Positions 26,352-35,126 of a stretch of 64,000 nt of DNA are shown one piece after another. Source of the DNA: Rummeliibacillus sp963792445 (GTDB lineage: Bacteria > Bacillota > Bacilli > Bacillales_A > Planococcaceae); contig CAWBWO010000009.1 in the NCBI GenBank assembly GCA_963792445.1, positions 124,001 to 188,000 on the forward strand. The letters run 5' to 3'. The translations under genes were made by a program, and so were the position numbers. Every line of letters begins with the position of its first letter. Position 1 is the stretch's first letter. The notes below the pieces were generated by a model. The model did no database searches and had not been told where the DNA came from. It saw only the letters and a program-made list of their open reading frames with translations.

Positions 26352-27296
26352 ATGATACAAAAAATTGTCACACCAGTACCTTTTCCGGAAGGGACAGTTA
26401 ATTCATATTTATTAAAAGGCGATGCCTTATCGATTATCGATGTTGGTACAAAAACACCAGAAGCCTATGAAGCATTAAAAGCGGGGATAAAAAACGCAGG
26501 GTATAACATGGGGGATATCGAACAAGTGATTTTAACACACCATCATCCAGATCACGTAGGATGGATTGATGCTTTTCCTAATGCTCAAGTTTTGGGTCAT
26601 GTATATGTGGATGCTTGGTTACGCAGAGATCCTGTTTTTATCGGTTCGCATTATGATTTTTATATGAATCGATTAAAAGAAGAAGGAGTCCCTGAAAAAT
26701 ATCATCATTGGGTAAAAAAAATGACGCGTTCAATTGAAATGCTAGGTGAACGAACATTAACTGGCATCATCCATGATGGCGATGAAATTCCAGGACATAA
26801 AGGACTTGTAGCCATAGAAACACTTGGACATGCTCAAAGTCACTTTGTATTTTGGAATGAAGATAAAAAGGCAATGATTGGCGGGGATCTGTTACTTGCA
26901 AAAATTTCATCCAATCCACTTATCGAACCACCATTGAATCCGAAAGCGAAACGCGCAAAATCTTTACTTCAATACAATCAATCTCTAAAAAAATTATTAA
27001 CTCTACCAATTGACATTTTATACAGTGGCCATGGAGAAGAGATTACAAATGTAAATGAATTAGTAAATGCAAGACTTGAAAAGCAACATCTCCGTGCCAT
27101 GCGCGTGCTTAGCATGTTAGAAGACTATCCAAAGAATATCTTTGAACTCAATACGGGTATATTCCCGACTCACTATGAAACGGAGCTTGGATTAACATTG
27201 TCTCAAACAATCGGTCAAGTAGATTATTTGCTACATCATCAGCTAATCACAGAAGAAATTGACGAGAACGGCGTGTATTGGTATGCCAAAAAATAA
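26352..27296 (+). CDS. MBL-fold metallo-hydrolase
   Basis: A 314-residue metallo-beta-lactamase fold protein. The metal site THHHPDHVG near residues 62-70 is complete, and ETLGHAQSHFVFW, GGDLLL and the late GHGEEI follow in the usual order. The C-terminal third carries a winged-helix-like part found in the hydroxyacylglutathione hydrolase-like / LACTB2-like group. It overlaps the SDR gene by 14 bases, so the two form an operon. The substrate is unknown. Ribosome site AAAGGGGC. Confidence 0.85.
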   Translation: MIQKIVTPVPFPEGTVNSYLLKGDALSIIDVGTKTPEAYEALKAGIKNAGYNMGDIEQVILTHHHPDHVGWIDAFPNAQVLGHVYVDAWLRRDPVFIGSHYDFYMNRLKEEGVPEKYHHWVKKMTRSIEMLGERTLTGIIHDGDEIPGHKGLVAIETLGHAQSHFVFWNEDKKAMIGGDLLLAKISSNPLIEPPLNPKAKRAKSLLQYNQSLKKLLTLPIDILYSGHGEEITNVNELVNARLEKQHLRAMRVLSMLEDYPKNIFELNTGIFPTHYETELGLTLSQTIGQVDYLLHHQLITEEIDENGVYWYAKK

Positions 27297-28036
27297 AACC
27301 ATCCTTGTAACAGGTGCTACATCTGGTGTAGGTCGAATAATTGCGATGAAACTTGCGAATAAAGGGCATCAGATCATCGCAACTGGAAGAAATAAAAAAG
27401 CTATTAAAAGAACTTGCTGAAAATAATATGATGGTCATTGAAAGTGATTTAACAACGAGTACTGGTATTCAACAATTAGTTGATCAATTACCATTGCTAG
27501 ATGTTGCTATCTTTTCTGCAGGGATTGGGATTTTTGAATATGCAACCGACATTCATGATGAGGATGTCATGCAAATGGTTCAACTTAATATTCAAGCGCC
27601 AATGCTTCTCACAAAATATATTGCCAGTAGTATGAAACAACGGCATCAAGGTCAACTGATTTACATCGGTTCACAGGCGGGGAAGGTAGCAACGCCAAAA
27701 GCGGCTATTTATGCAGCAACTAAGCATGCTCTTATTGGGTATACCAATGCATTACGGATGGAGTTAGCACCTTACCAAATTGTTGTAACTTGCATACACC
27801 CAGGACCAATCGATACACCCTTTATCGACCATGCAGACAAAACTGCCTCTTACCGTAATGCGATGGAGAAAATACTGCTGGATCCCGAAAAAGTTGCTCA
27901 GGCTACGATCAAAACGATAGGGAAGAAAACAAGAGAACTCAATTTACCTTGGTATATGGGCGTATCAAGTAAACTATACGCTCTAGCACCTAGTTTGGTA
28001 GAAAAACTAGGGAAGAATTTTTTTAATAAAAAGTAA
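27283..28036 (+). CDS. short-chain dehydrogenase/reductase (frameshifted as read)
   Basis: The N-terminus MPKNKTILVTGATSGVGRIIA holds the NAD(P)-binding TGxxxGxG motif. The catalytic tetrad region is YIGSQAGKVATPKAAIYAATKHAL, followed by CIHPGPIDTPF. The frame breaks at the A6 run near 27393: removing one A gives GRNKKLLKELAENN and joins both halves into about 250 residues, in agreement with the 3n+1 length. The start lies within the end of the upstream hydrolase gene. The substrate is unknown; the break is probably a sequence error. Confidence 0.8.
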
Positions 28037-28065
28037 TTTACAGATTTAATATTCAAATAAACTAA

Positions 28066-28098
28066 AGCGACTTAGATGAAACATAAGTCGTTTTTTTC
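28066..28098 (+). terminator. rho-independent terminator
   Basis: GCGACTTA-9-TAAGTCGT hairpin with a seven-T run, ending the hydrolase-SDR operon. Confidence 0.8.
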
Positions 28099-28201
28099 TT
28101 TTTTTCTGCTTAAAAATTATCGGAAAATACACTATTAATATGGCTTAATAAAGAAATCTTCTTATATTTTATTTTTTTTAGAAAAATGCAAGAAAATACA
28201 C

Positions 28202-28230
28202 TTGTATTCATTTTTATAACATGTTAAGAT
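28202..28230 (+). promoter_or_regulatory. argGH promoter with possible ArgR/AhrC site
   Basis: TTGTAT at 28202-28207, a 17-base spacer and TAAGAT at 28225-28230 form a sigma-A promoter 60 bases before argG. On the complementary strand AATGAATACAAGTGTAT overlaps the -35 and resembles an ARG box (consensus CATGAATAAAAATKCAAKT); this part is weaker. Confidence 0.45.
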
Positions 28231-28292
28231 GTATGCATAAATATTAAAAAACAACGCATAAACATACATTAAACAATATGGAGGAATGCAAT

Positions 28293-29504
28293 ATGACAAA
28301 GAAATTAGTTTTAGCATATTCAGGTGGTTTAGATACATCTGTAGCGATCCAATGGTTAAAAGAGAAAGGTTATGACGTAGTAGCTTGCTGCTTAGACGTC
28401 GGTGAAGGAAAAGACTTAGAATTCGTACAAAAGAAAGCTCTTGAAGTTGGAGCAGTTGAATCATACATTATTGATGCAAAAGATGAATTTGCAGAACAAT
28501 ACGCATTAATTTCTCTACAAGGTCATACTTGGTACGAACAAAAATATCCACTAGTTTCTGCATTATCTCGTCCATTAATTTCAAAAAAGTTAGTTGAAAT
28601 TGCAGAAAAAACTGGTGCAGTTGCTGTAGCACATGGTTGCACAGGTAAAGGGAATGACCAAGTTCGTTTCGAAGTATCAATCAAAGCTTTAAATCCAGAT
28701 TTAGAAGTTCTTGCACCTGTTCGTGAATGGGCATGGAGCCGTGAAGAAGAAATCGAATATGCAAAATCTAAAAATATTCCGATTCCAATCAATCTTGACA
28801 GCCCATTCTCAATTGACCAAAACTTATGGGGCCGTGCAAACGAATGTGGTATCTTAGAAGATCCATGGGCTGCACCACCTGCAGATGCTTATGATTTAAC
28901 AGTAGCAATTGAAGATGCTCCTGACACAGCAGATGTCATCGAAATCGAATTCGTTCAAGGTGTTCCAGTAGCACTTGATGGCGTTGAATACAAATTAGCA
29001 GATTTAATCTTAAAATTGAATGAATTAGCTGGTAAACATGGCGTTGGACGTATCGACCATGTAGAAAACAGACTTGTTGGTATTAAATCTCGTGAAGTTT
29101 ACGAAGTTCCTGGTGCACATACATTACTTCTTGCACATAAAGAACTTGAAGATATCACACTTGTAAAAGAATTAGCTCACTTCAAACCAATTATTGAGAA
29201 AAAATTAACTGAATTAATTTATGATGGTCTTTGGTTCTCACCATTACGCGAAGCAATTCAAGCATTCTTAAAAGAAACTCAAAAATTCGTAAATGGTACA
29301 GTACGTGTGAAATTATTCAAAGGTCATGCAATCGTTGAAGGACGTAAATCACCAAACTCTTTATATGATGAAAAACTAGCTACTTATACAAAAGATGATG
29401 AATTCAACCACGCATCAGCTGTAGGCTTTATCGAATTATTCGGTCTTCCTACAAAAGTGAATTCAATGGTGAATAACAAAGGAGAAAAGAAGGTGCAAGC
29501 ATGA
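28293..29504 (+). CDS. argG: argininosuccinate synthase
   Basis: Joins citrulline and aspartate with ATP in arginine synthesis. 403 residues. The PP-loop KLVLAYSGGLDTSVAIQWL at the N-terminus and HGCTGKGNDQVRFE are the class signatures, and SPFSIDQNLWGRANECGILEDPW follows. ATG 28293 is chosen, with GGAGG nine bases before; the ATG at 28278 overlaps that site. Overlaps argH by ATGA, one operon. Confidence 0.96.
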   Translation: MTKKLVLAYSGGLDTSVAIQWLKEKGYDVVACCLDVGEGKDLEFVQKKALEVGAVESYIIDAKDEFAEQYALISLQGHTWYEQKYPLVSALSRPLISKKLVEIAEKTGAVAVAHGCTGKGNDQVRFEVSIKALNPDLEVLAPVREWAWSREEEIEYAKSKNIPIPINLDSPFSIDQNLWGRANECGILEDPWAAPPADAYDLTVAIEDAPDTADVIEIEFVQGVPVALDGVEYKLADLILKLNELAGKHGVGRIDHVENRLVGIKSREVYEVPGAHTLLLAHKELEDITLVKELAHFKPIIEKKLTELIYDGLWFSPLREAIQAFLKETQKFVNGTVRVKLFKGHAIVEGRKSPNSLYDEKLATYTKDDEFNHASAVGFIELFGLPTKVNSMVNNKGEKKVQA

Positions 29505-30883
29505 GTGGTAAACTTTGGGGAGGTCGTTTCCAAAAATCTGCCGAACAATGGGTAGACGAATTTGGCGCATCCATCGGGTTTGACCAACAGCTTGTAACGG
29601 AGGATTTAGAAGGCAGCATCGCACACGTAACGATGCTTGGCAAAACTGGCATCCTTACAGAAGAAGAAGTCAGCACGATTAAAGATGGCCTTGAACAATT
29701 AAAAGAGAAAGCTCAAAATAACGAGCTAACCTTTTCAATAGAAAATGAAGACATTCACTTAAATCTTGAGAAAATGTTAATCGATTTGGTCGGTCCTGTT
29801 GGAGGAAAACTCCATACGGGCCGTAGCCGAAACGACCAAGTTGCAACAGATATGCATCTATTCTTGAAAAAGCGCGTAAAAGAAGTGATTGAGTTAATCG
29901 CAAAATTCCAAAGTACAATTGTCGATCAAGCAGAGGCGAATATCGACACGCTTGCTCCTGGATATACACATTTACAACGAGCTCAACCAATTTCTTTTGC
30001 ACATCATCTCATGACGTATTTCTGGATGTTGGAAAGAGATAAAGAACGTTTTAACGAGTCGGTTAAACGAATTGACATCTCTCCTTTAGGAGCAGGGGCT
30101 CTTGCAGGAACAACATTCCCGATTGATCGCGAACTTTCTGCACAACTAATGGGCTTCTCAAGCGTTTATCAAAATAGTATGGATGCTGTTAGTGACCGTG
30201 ACTTTATCGTTGAATTTTTGAGCAATAGTTCATTATTGATGGCTCATTTATCAAGATTTGCTGAAGAAATCATTCTTTGGTCAAGTGAAGAATTTAAATT
30301 TATCGAATTAGATGATGCTTTCTCAACAGGTTCAAGCATTATGCCGCAGAAGAAAAACCCTGATATGGCAGAATTGATTCGTGGGAAAGCAGGCCGCGTA
30401 TACGGCAATCTAATGGGATTATTAACAGTTCTAAAAGGGATCCCACTTGCTTACAACAAAGATATGCAAGAAGACAAAGAAGGCATGTTCGATACACTTC
30501 ATACAATCGTTGGGGCACTTAAAATCTTCGAAGGCATGGTTCGTACAATGACTGTTGCAAAAGACACATTGAACAAAGCAGTCCATCAAGATTTCTCAAA
30601 TGCAACGGAGCTAGCGGATTACTTAGCTACAAAAGGTATGCCATTCCGCGAAGCACATGCAGTAACAGGTAAATTAGTTTTCCTTTGCATTCAAAGGGGT
30701 ATTTATTTATTAGACCTTCCACTTGAGGACTTGCAAGAGGCAAGTGATCTAATCGAAGCGGATGTGTACGATGTATTGGCACCGGAGGCAGCTGTCAAAC
30801 GTCGTCATTCCCTAGGCGGAACAGGCTTCGATCAAGTAAAAATCCAACTTGAAAAAGCAAAAGAAAAACTATCTGTAAAATAG
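29501..30883 (+). CDS. argH: argininosuccinate lyase
   Basis: Last step of arginine synthesis: splits argininosuccinate into arginine and fumarate. At 460 residues it has the normal length. SGKLWGGRF begins the protein, HTGRSRNDQVATD and GYTHLQRAQPISFAHH are present, and the fumarase/lyase signature GSSIMPQKKNPD holds the flexible catalytic loop. It overlaps argG by four bases. Confidence 0.96.
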   Translation: MSGKLWGGRFQKSAEQWVDEFGASIGFDQQLVTEDLEGSIAHVTMLGKTGILTEEEVSTIKDGLEQLKEKAQNNELTFSIENEDIHLNLEKMLIDLVGPVGGKLHTGRSRNDQVATDMHLFLKKRVKEVIELIAKFQSTIVDQAEANIDTLAPGYTHLQRAQPISFAHHLMTYFWMLERDKERFNESVKRIDISPLGAGALAGTTFPIDRELSAQLMGFSSVYQNSMDAVSDRDFIVEFLSNSSLLMAHLSRFAEEIILWSSEEFKFIELDDAFSTGSSIMPQKKNPDMAELIRGKAGRVYGNLMGLLTVLKGIPLAYNKDMQEDKEGMFDTLHTIVGALKIFEGMVRTMTVAKDTLNKAVHQDFSNATELADYLATKGMPFREAHAVTGKLVFLCIQRGIYLLDLPLEDLQEASDLIEADVYDVLAPEAAVKRRHSLGGTGFDQVKIQLEKAKEKLSVK

Positions 30884-30992
30884 GTAAATTACGATTTTAA
30901 AAACTCTTATTTTATCATCACAAAAAAATTGGAAGGAAGTCCACAGAGGGGGGCCAGTTCCATGTCCAGCATACATAGTGTGCTAAAGAAAA

Positions 30993-31022
30993 GCCAGTTT
31001 CCAGAGGGGAACTGGTTTTTTG
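30993..31022 (+). terminator. rho-independent terminator of argGH
   Basis: GCCAGTTTCC / GGGGAACTGG hairpin with a six-T run, about 110 bases after argH. Confidence 0.8.
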
Positions 31023-31140
31023 ATTGTAACATGACGAAAGATTGTAGTAGAAATTAATAGAACCTTTACAATTTAACAATTGGTATAATATTCATTTAAT
31101 AGTAAAATGGTATAAAGTTACTGTTTGGTAGGTGAATTGT

Positions 31141-31827
31141 ATGTTGCTAATGTTTTTAATTAGTTCAATGTTAATACTATTTCCGTCCTTTTTACTATCC
31201 TATTTCCATTTTGAAAAAAGCCCATATAAAAAATTAACGAATGCTTCTTATTGGCAGGTTCGTTTAAATAAGGGGCTATTCGGCGAATATTTAATTGTAA
31301 ATGAATTAGAAAAGTTTCCTGGTATACATAAAACTTTAGTGAATTTATATATTCCAAAAGAAAATAGTAATGAAATGACTGAAATAGATATTTTATTTAT
31401 TCATGAAAACGGGATTTATGTAATAGAATCCAAAAATTATAGCGGTTGGATTTTTGGTAGGGAAAAAGATTATAAATGGACACAAGTTTTTCCAAATAAA
31501 AAGAAGTTTAAGTTTTACAATCCGATTAAACAAAATCACACGCATATAAAAGCATTACAAAAAATAATACATGATCAACCCAAAGAATTCTTTATTTCAA
31601 TGATTGTTTTTAGCAATCGATGTACACTAAAATCGATTGAAGTGACTTCTGCAACTATTCATGTCATTACTAGAAGAAATCTTTCAATGATTGATAGAAT
31701 GAATCAGCATACTTTGGAAAAACGTGTTCCTGTCTTTTCAATTTATGGAAAGCTATCAAAATTTACAAACGTCAGCGAAAAAATCAAGGAAGAACATATT
31801 TCAAATTTACAGAGAAAATTATTTTGA
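31141..31827 (+). CDS. NERD domain protein with N-terminal membrane anchor
   Basis: 228 residues. One N-terminal membrane helix (MFLISSMLILFPSFLLSYF) precedes a NERD (nuclease-related) domain: GLFGEYLIVNELEKF, MTEIDILFIHENGIYVIESKNYSGWIFG. The E-D-ExK pattern of PD-(D/E)xK nucleases is visible. No helicase or kinase is fused, and none lies nearby. Family members are thought to act on nucleic acid, but this type is not characterised. ATG 31141 follows TAGGTGA. Monocistronic. Confidence 0.8.
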   Translation: MLLMFLISSMLILFPSFLLSYFHFEKSPYKKLTNASYWQVRLNKGLFGEYLIVNELEKFPGIHKTLVNLYIPKENSNEMTEIDILFIHENGIYVIESKNYSGWIFGREKDYKWTQVFPNKKKFKFYNPIKQNHTHIKALQKIIHDQPKEFFISMIVFSNRCTLKSIEVTSATIHVITRRNLSMIDRMNQHTLEKRVPVFSIYGKLSKFTNVSEKIKEEHISNLQRKLF

Positions 31828-32001
31828 AACCGAATCTAATTGCAATTCGTAATATGGAAATCTTGCCCTTTATTTAACTTTCGCTATATACTAATACATA
31901 GTCCGGCAATTGTTCATGAAAATGTCACAGTTAAAAATTGAGAATTTCATCAAAAAGTTTGGTACGATGGAAACAGTAACTATAAGGAGCGACATCTGCA
32001 T

Positions 32002-32712
32002 ATGAATCCAGATATCAATTTTTTCTTTGCTTTTGGTGCAGGCTTTTTAAGCTTTATATCACCATGTACGTTGCCTCTTTATCCAGCTTTCCTATCTTAC
32101 ATAACTGGCGTATCATTTAATCAGTTAAAAAATGAAAGAGGGATGTTGCAAAAAAGAGCCATCCTACATACAATCTTTTTCTTACTAGGATTTTCTTTGA
32201 TTTTCATTGCATTAGGTTTTAGTACCTCTTTTATTAAAGGGATTTTTGTTCAGTATGATGAGTTAATTCGCCAAGTTGGTGGCATTTTAATTGTTGTATT
32301 TGGTCTTGTTATTACGGGCATATTCACACCAGAGTTTTTGATGAAAGATCGTAAATTTGAATTTAAAAATCGACCTTCAGGATATATTGGTTCTTTGCTT
32401 ATTGGACTAGTATTTGCTGCGGGGTGGACACCTTGTACGGGCCCTATATTAGCGGCTATTATAGCACTTGGTACAACAAATCCAGATTCAGCAATTTGGT
32501 ATATGTTATCCTATGTACTAGGTTTTTCAATTCCATTTTTCGTCCTGTCATTCTTCATTGCTCGTATGAATTGGATTAGAAGAAATAGCCAGAAAATCGT
32601 GAAAATTGGCGGATATTTTATGATTATTGTAGGTGTAATTTTATTCTTTGATGGTTTGACATGGATCAACAGTATCCTTACGCCTATTTTCGGAGGGTTC
32701 CAAGGGTTTTAA
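32002..32712 (+). CDS. ccdA: cytochrome c biogenesis protein CcdA
   Basis: Six-helix membrane thiol transporter that passes reducing power from thioredoxin to the outer face for cytochrome c maturation and, in spore formers, spore cortex synthesis. 236 residues. The two redox cysteines are in FISPCTLPLYPAF and GWTPCTGPILAA. The start follows AAGGAGCGAC. First gene of ccdA-ccdB-ccdC, as in B. subtilis. Confidence 0.93.
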   Translation: MNPDINFFFAFGAGFLSFISPCTLPLYPAFLSYITGVSFNQLKNERGMLQKRAILHTIFFLLGFSLIFIALGFSTSFIKGIFVQYDELIRQVGGILIVVFGLVITGIFTPEFLMKDRKFEFKNRPSGYIGSLLIGLVFAAGWTPCTGPILAAIIALGTTNPDSAIWYMLSYVLGFSIPFFVLSFFIARMNWIRRNSQKIVKIGGYFMIIVGVILFFDGLTWINSILTPIFGGFQGF

Positions 32713-32743
32713 AAGGAACTATTTAAATAACGGGGTGAAATGG

Positions 32744-33103
32744 TTGTCAACAGTTCTAGTGGTAGATGATACAATATTCATGAGACAGGCAATTACAGAA
32801 ATACTTGAAGATGCAGGCTTTGATGTGATAGGCGAGGCAGAAAACGGGGAGCAAGCAATTGAGCAGTATCTAAAATTGCATCCTGATGTAGTCACGATGG
32901 ATGTTACAATGCCTGTTATGTCAGGTTTAGAAGCAACAAAAGAAATTATAAAAGAAGACCCAAATGCCAAAATTTGTATTGTAACGGCTTTAGGACAACA
33001 AAAGGTCATCTTAGAAGCATTAAAATATGGCGCAAAAGATTTTATAACAAAACCGTTTGAGCGGGAACGTTTAGAGACGACTATTCGTCAAATGATAGAA
33101 TAA
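32744..33103 (+). CDS. ccdB: single-domain response regulator (CcdB/YneI)
   Basis: A 119-residue CheY-like receiver without an output domain: VLVVDDTIFMRQAI holds the acidic pair, VTMDVTMPVMSG the phosphate-accepting aspartate, and VTALGQQ and AKDFITKPFE the conserved Thr/Ala and Lys. TTG 32744 is chosen because GGGGTG lies six bases before; GTG 32735 overlaps that site. In B. subtilis the equivalent gene lies between ccdA and ccdC and is not needed for cytochrome c assembly. The partner kinase is unknown. Confidence 0.85.
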   Translation: MSTVLVVDDTIFMRQAITEILEDAGFDVIGEAENGEQAIEQYLKLHPDVVTMDVTMPVMSGLEATKEIIKEDPNAKICIVTALGQQKVILEALKYGAKDFITKPFERERLETTIRQMIE

Positions 33104-33129
33104 CTAATTAAAAGACAGGTGATTGTAAT

Positions 33130-33627
33130 ATGTTGAGTGCTATTCCTTCTCAATATATAGTAATTGGTTCCACTGTTATGTTTGTCATTATGGGGATTAT
33201 AGCGATGATTATTCGTTCTAAATCTTCAAAAAAACCAGCAAGTGCTAAGAAAATTATTATTCCACCATTTGCGATGTCAACAGGCGCACTAATGTTTTGT
33301 TTTGACTATTTTCGTGTGCCATGGCCACAAGTTTTAGAAGCTGTAATAGCAGGTATTGTTTGTTCAACCGTGTTAATTGCAACTTCTAAATTTGAAATTG
33401 TTGATAATGATGTATACTTGAAACCTTCAAAGGCTTTCTTTTTTATCTTAATCGGCCTATTGGTGGTTCGAACAGTTGCTAAGGTTTACCTAAGTGGGTC
33501 GTTCCATCTAGGAGAACTTGGTGGGATGTTCTTTATACTAGCATTTTCAATGATTCTTCCATGGCGTATTGCAATGTTAATTCAATACAGGAAGTTGGAA
33601 AAAAAGCTGCAATTACAGCATAGCTAA
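33130..33627 (+). CDS. ccdC: CcdC family membrane protein
   Basis: A 165-residue protein with about four membrane helices, of the CcdC (DUF1453) family; includes IIPPFAMSTGALMFCFDYFRVPW and LPWRIAMLIQYRKLEKKLQ. It follows the receiver gene closely and has its own site ACAGGTGA. The family co-occurs with ccdA, but its role is not known; in B. subtilis it is dispensable for cytochrome c. Confidence 0.88.
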   Translation: MLSAIPSQYIVIGSTVMFVIMGIIAMIIRSKSSKKPASAKKIIIPPFAMSTGALMFCFDYFRVPWPQVLEAVIAGIVCSTVLIATSKFEIVDNDVYLKPSKAFFFILIGLLVVRTVAKVYLSGSFHLGELGGMFFILAFSMILPWRIAMLIQYRKLEKKLQLQHS

Positions 33628-33630
33628 TAA

Positions 33631-33670
33631 AAAAGATTCTTTTCCGAAAAAGGAAAAGAATCTTTTTTTA
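33631..33670 (+). terminator. terminator of the ccd operon
   Basis: AAAAGATTCTTTTCC / GGAAAAGAATCTTTT hairpin with a T run. Confidence 0.9.
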
Positions 33671-33742
33671 TTGTTTCGTGTTTGTTGCAAAATCGATTTT
33701 CACGACAGTTCAAATCGCCTTGTTCGTAATCTGTAGCATTAT

Positions 33743-34171
33743 TTAATCAAGTAAATGTTCATAGGGTGTTACATCAATTTGCATTTGATTTAGTTTTTTT
33801 CGTAAAAATTTATGATCACGTTTTGGTGTGGCATGTATGTACCCTCTTATAATTAGGTCAAAATTGATTTTCTTGGCCTTTTCTTCTAAAGCAAGTTGTC
33901 CAATTTTACCTGCAATCTTTTGCTTCGCTACATCCCGGAAAAGATCTGGTACAGGAGTGACCAATTCATTTAATAAGTCCTTTTCTTCTTGATGCCATAA
34001 GTGCAATGTCTTATTTACATAATAATCTTGCCAATCCAAAGTAGATTTTCCATCGCTTTTTGGCATGGATTTTAAAAACTTTCGGAACATAAAGAATCCG
34101 CCAATTACCATCGTACCGATTAAAACAACTACCCAAAATAATATAAACCACATAAACCAGCCGTTTAACAC
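33743..34171 (-). CDS. YneK-like protein (DUF2621)
   Basis: 142 residues with an N-terminal membrane helix (FMWFILFWVVVLIGTMVIGGFFMF) and a charged helical cytosolic part (STLDWQDYYVNKTLHLWHQEE, ALEEKAKKINFDLIIRGYIHATPKRDH). Size and pattern match the YneK/DUF2621 family, which lies by ccdC in B. subtilis, so synteny supports the call. GTG 34171 is preferred, as GAGGTGA lies five bases before; GTG 34180 overlaps that site. Function unknown. Confidence 0.75.
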   Translation of the reverse strand: MLNGWFMWFILFWVVVLIGTMVIGGFFMFRKFLKSMPKSDGKSTLDWQDYYVNKTLHLWHQEEKDLLNELVTPVPDLFRDVAKQKIAGKIGQLALEEKAKKINFDLIIRGYIHATPKRDHKFLRKKLNQMQIDVTPYEHLLD

Positions 34172-34278
34172 TACATTCACCTCAATTGTAATTATAAAAG
34201 GATTCTAAAAAAATTGCACCCCATTGTCCTCTTTTTAGATTTTAAGTCTATTTAATGAGTGAAAGGGAGGTGATATAG

Positions 34279-34497
34279 ATGGCAACAAAAACATTTGAAA
34301 AAGCAACTTTACGTTTAAAGTTTTCATTAGGTGTCAATGAAAATGGTCAACTTGTTGAAAAAGTGAAGTCTTACAGAAATGTTTCGGATCAAGCATCAGT
34401 AGACAATATGACTGCTGCTGGTACTGCTCTTGCAAGCCTTTATTCCTATGAGTTTATTGGAACAGGCATTTTAACACAAGAAATTATTCAAAACTAA
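34279..34497 (+). CDS. DUF1659 protein
   Basis: 72 residues (TKTFEKATLRLKFSLGVNENGQLVEKVKSYRNV...). Small beta-rich protein of the DUF1659 family, with strong ribosome site GGGAGGTGATA. It is followed after 21 bases by a DUF2922 gene and then a YvrJ-type gene, a set often found together in Firmicutes. No function is established. Confidence 0.8.
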   Translation: MATKTFEKATLRLKFSLGVNENGQLVEKVKSYRNVSDQASVDNMTAAGTALASLYSYEFIGTGILTQEIIQN

Positions 34498-34518
34498 TTA
34501 GAAACGGGGGAAAGGTAA

Positions 34519-34734
34519 ATGTCAAAAGTATTGCAATTACAATTTAAAACAGCTGATGGTAAAGGTGTTTCTTTGAGTGTAGATATGCCAAAGCAAGATC
34601 TAACGAATGAAGAAATTTATCAAGCCATGAACTCAATCATTTCAAGTAATGTATTTGAAGTTGATAACGCTCCGATTGCACAAATTGTAGGAGCCCGTTA
34701 TATCGAACGTACTGTAACGGAAGTAGAAGCATAA
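34519..34734 (+). CDS. DUF2922 protein
   Basis: 71 residues (KVLQLQFKTADGKGVSLSVDMPKQDLTNEEIYQAMNSII...). Family DUF2922, also small and beta-rich with a central helix. Ribosome site CGGGGGAAAGG. Follows the DUF1659 gene in the same operon. Function unknown. Confidence 0.8.
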   Translation: MSKVLQLQFKTADGKGVSLSVDMPKQDLTNEEIYQAMNSIISSNVFEVDNAPIAQIVGARYIERTVTEVEA

Positions 34735-34798
34735 AACATTCAACTAAAAATTGTCTTTAGAAATCTAATTCATTCATAAAAATATAGAATTCAATAGA

Positions 34799-34836
34799 AA
34801 AAATCTGCTGTTCTAAAAGAAGAGCAGATTTTTCTT
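34799..34836 (+). terminator. hairpin between DUF2922 and YvrJ genes
   Basis: AAATCTGCT and AGCAGATTT perfect nine-base arms with a T run; may attenuate transcription into the YvrJ-type gene. Confidence 0.8.
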
Positions 34837-34909
34837 TAGTTTTGCCTTTTCAACCTGATATCTAAAGTAGTACTTAAATAGTTCTCGAAATTAGAAAGGA
34901 GGAATTGCA

Positions 34910-35032
34910 ATGGCTGAATGGACAACACTTATACAAGAAATAGGATTTCCAATCTTTGTGTCATTCTATTTAATGCATAGGGTAGAAACAAAGCTGCAAG
35001 CAATTCATGATGCATTATTAGATTTAAAATAA
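34910..35032 (+). CDS. YvrJ family small membrane protein
   Basis: A 40-residue ORF: WTTLIQEIGFPIFVSFYLMH then RVETKLQAIHDALLDLK. One membrane helix followed by a short amphipathic helix with the RVETKL motif typical of the YvrJ family. Excellent site AGAAAGGAGG 7 bases before ATG 34910. It completes the DUF1659-DUF2922-YvrJ set. Function unknown. Confidence 0.85.
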   Translation: MAEWTTLIQEIGFPIFVSFYLMHRVETKLQAIHDALLDLK

Positions 35033-35126
35033 TCAGATTCATCAAATCGACTTAAAAGGACAAAAAGTTTTCTTGTATTCTAGGTTACAATTAGATAAGA
35101 TGTATCTGATTAGGAGTGACGATAAA

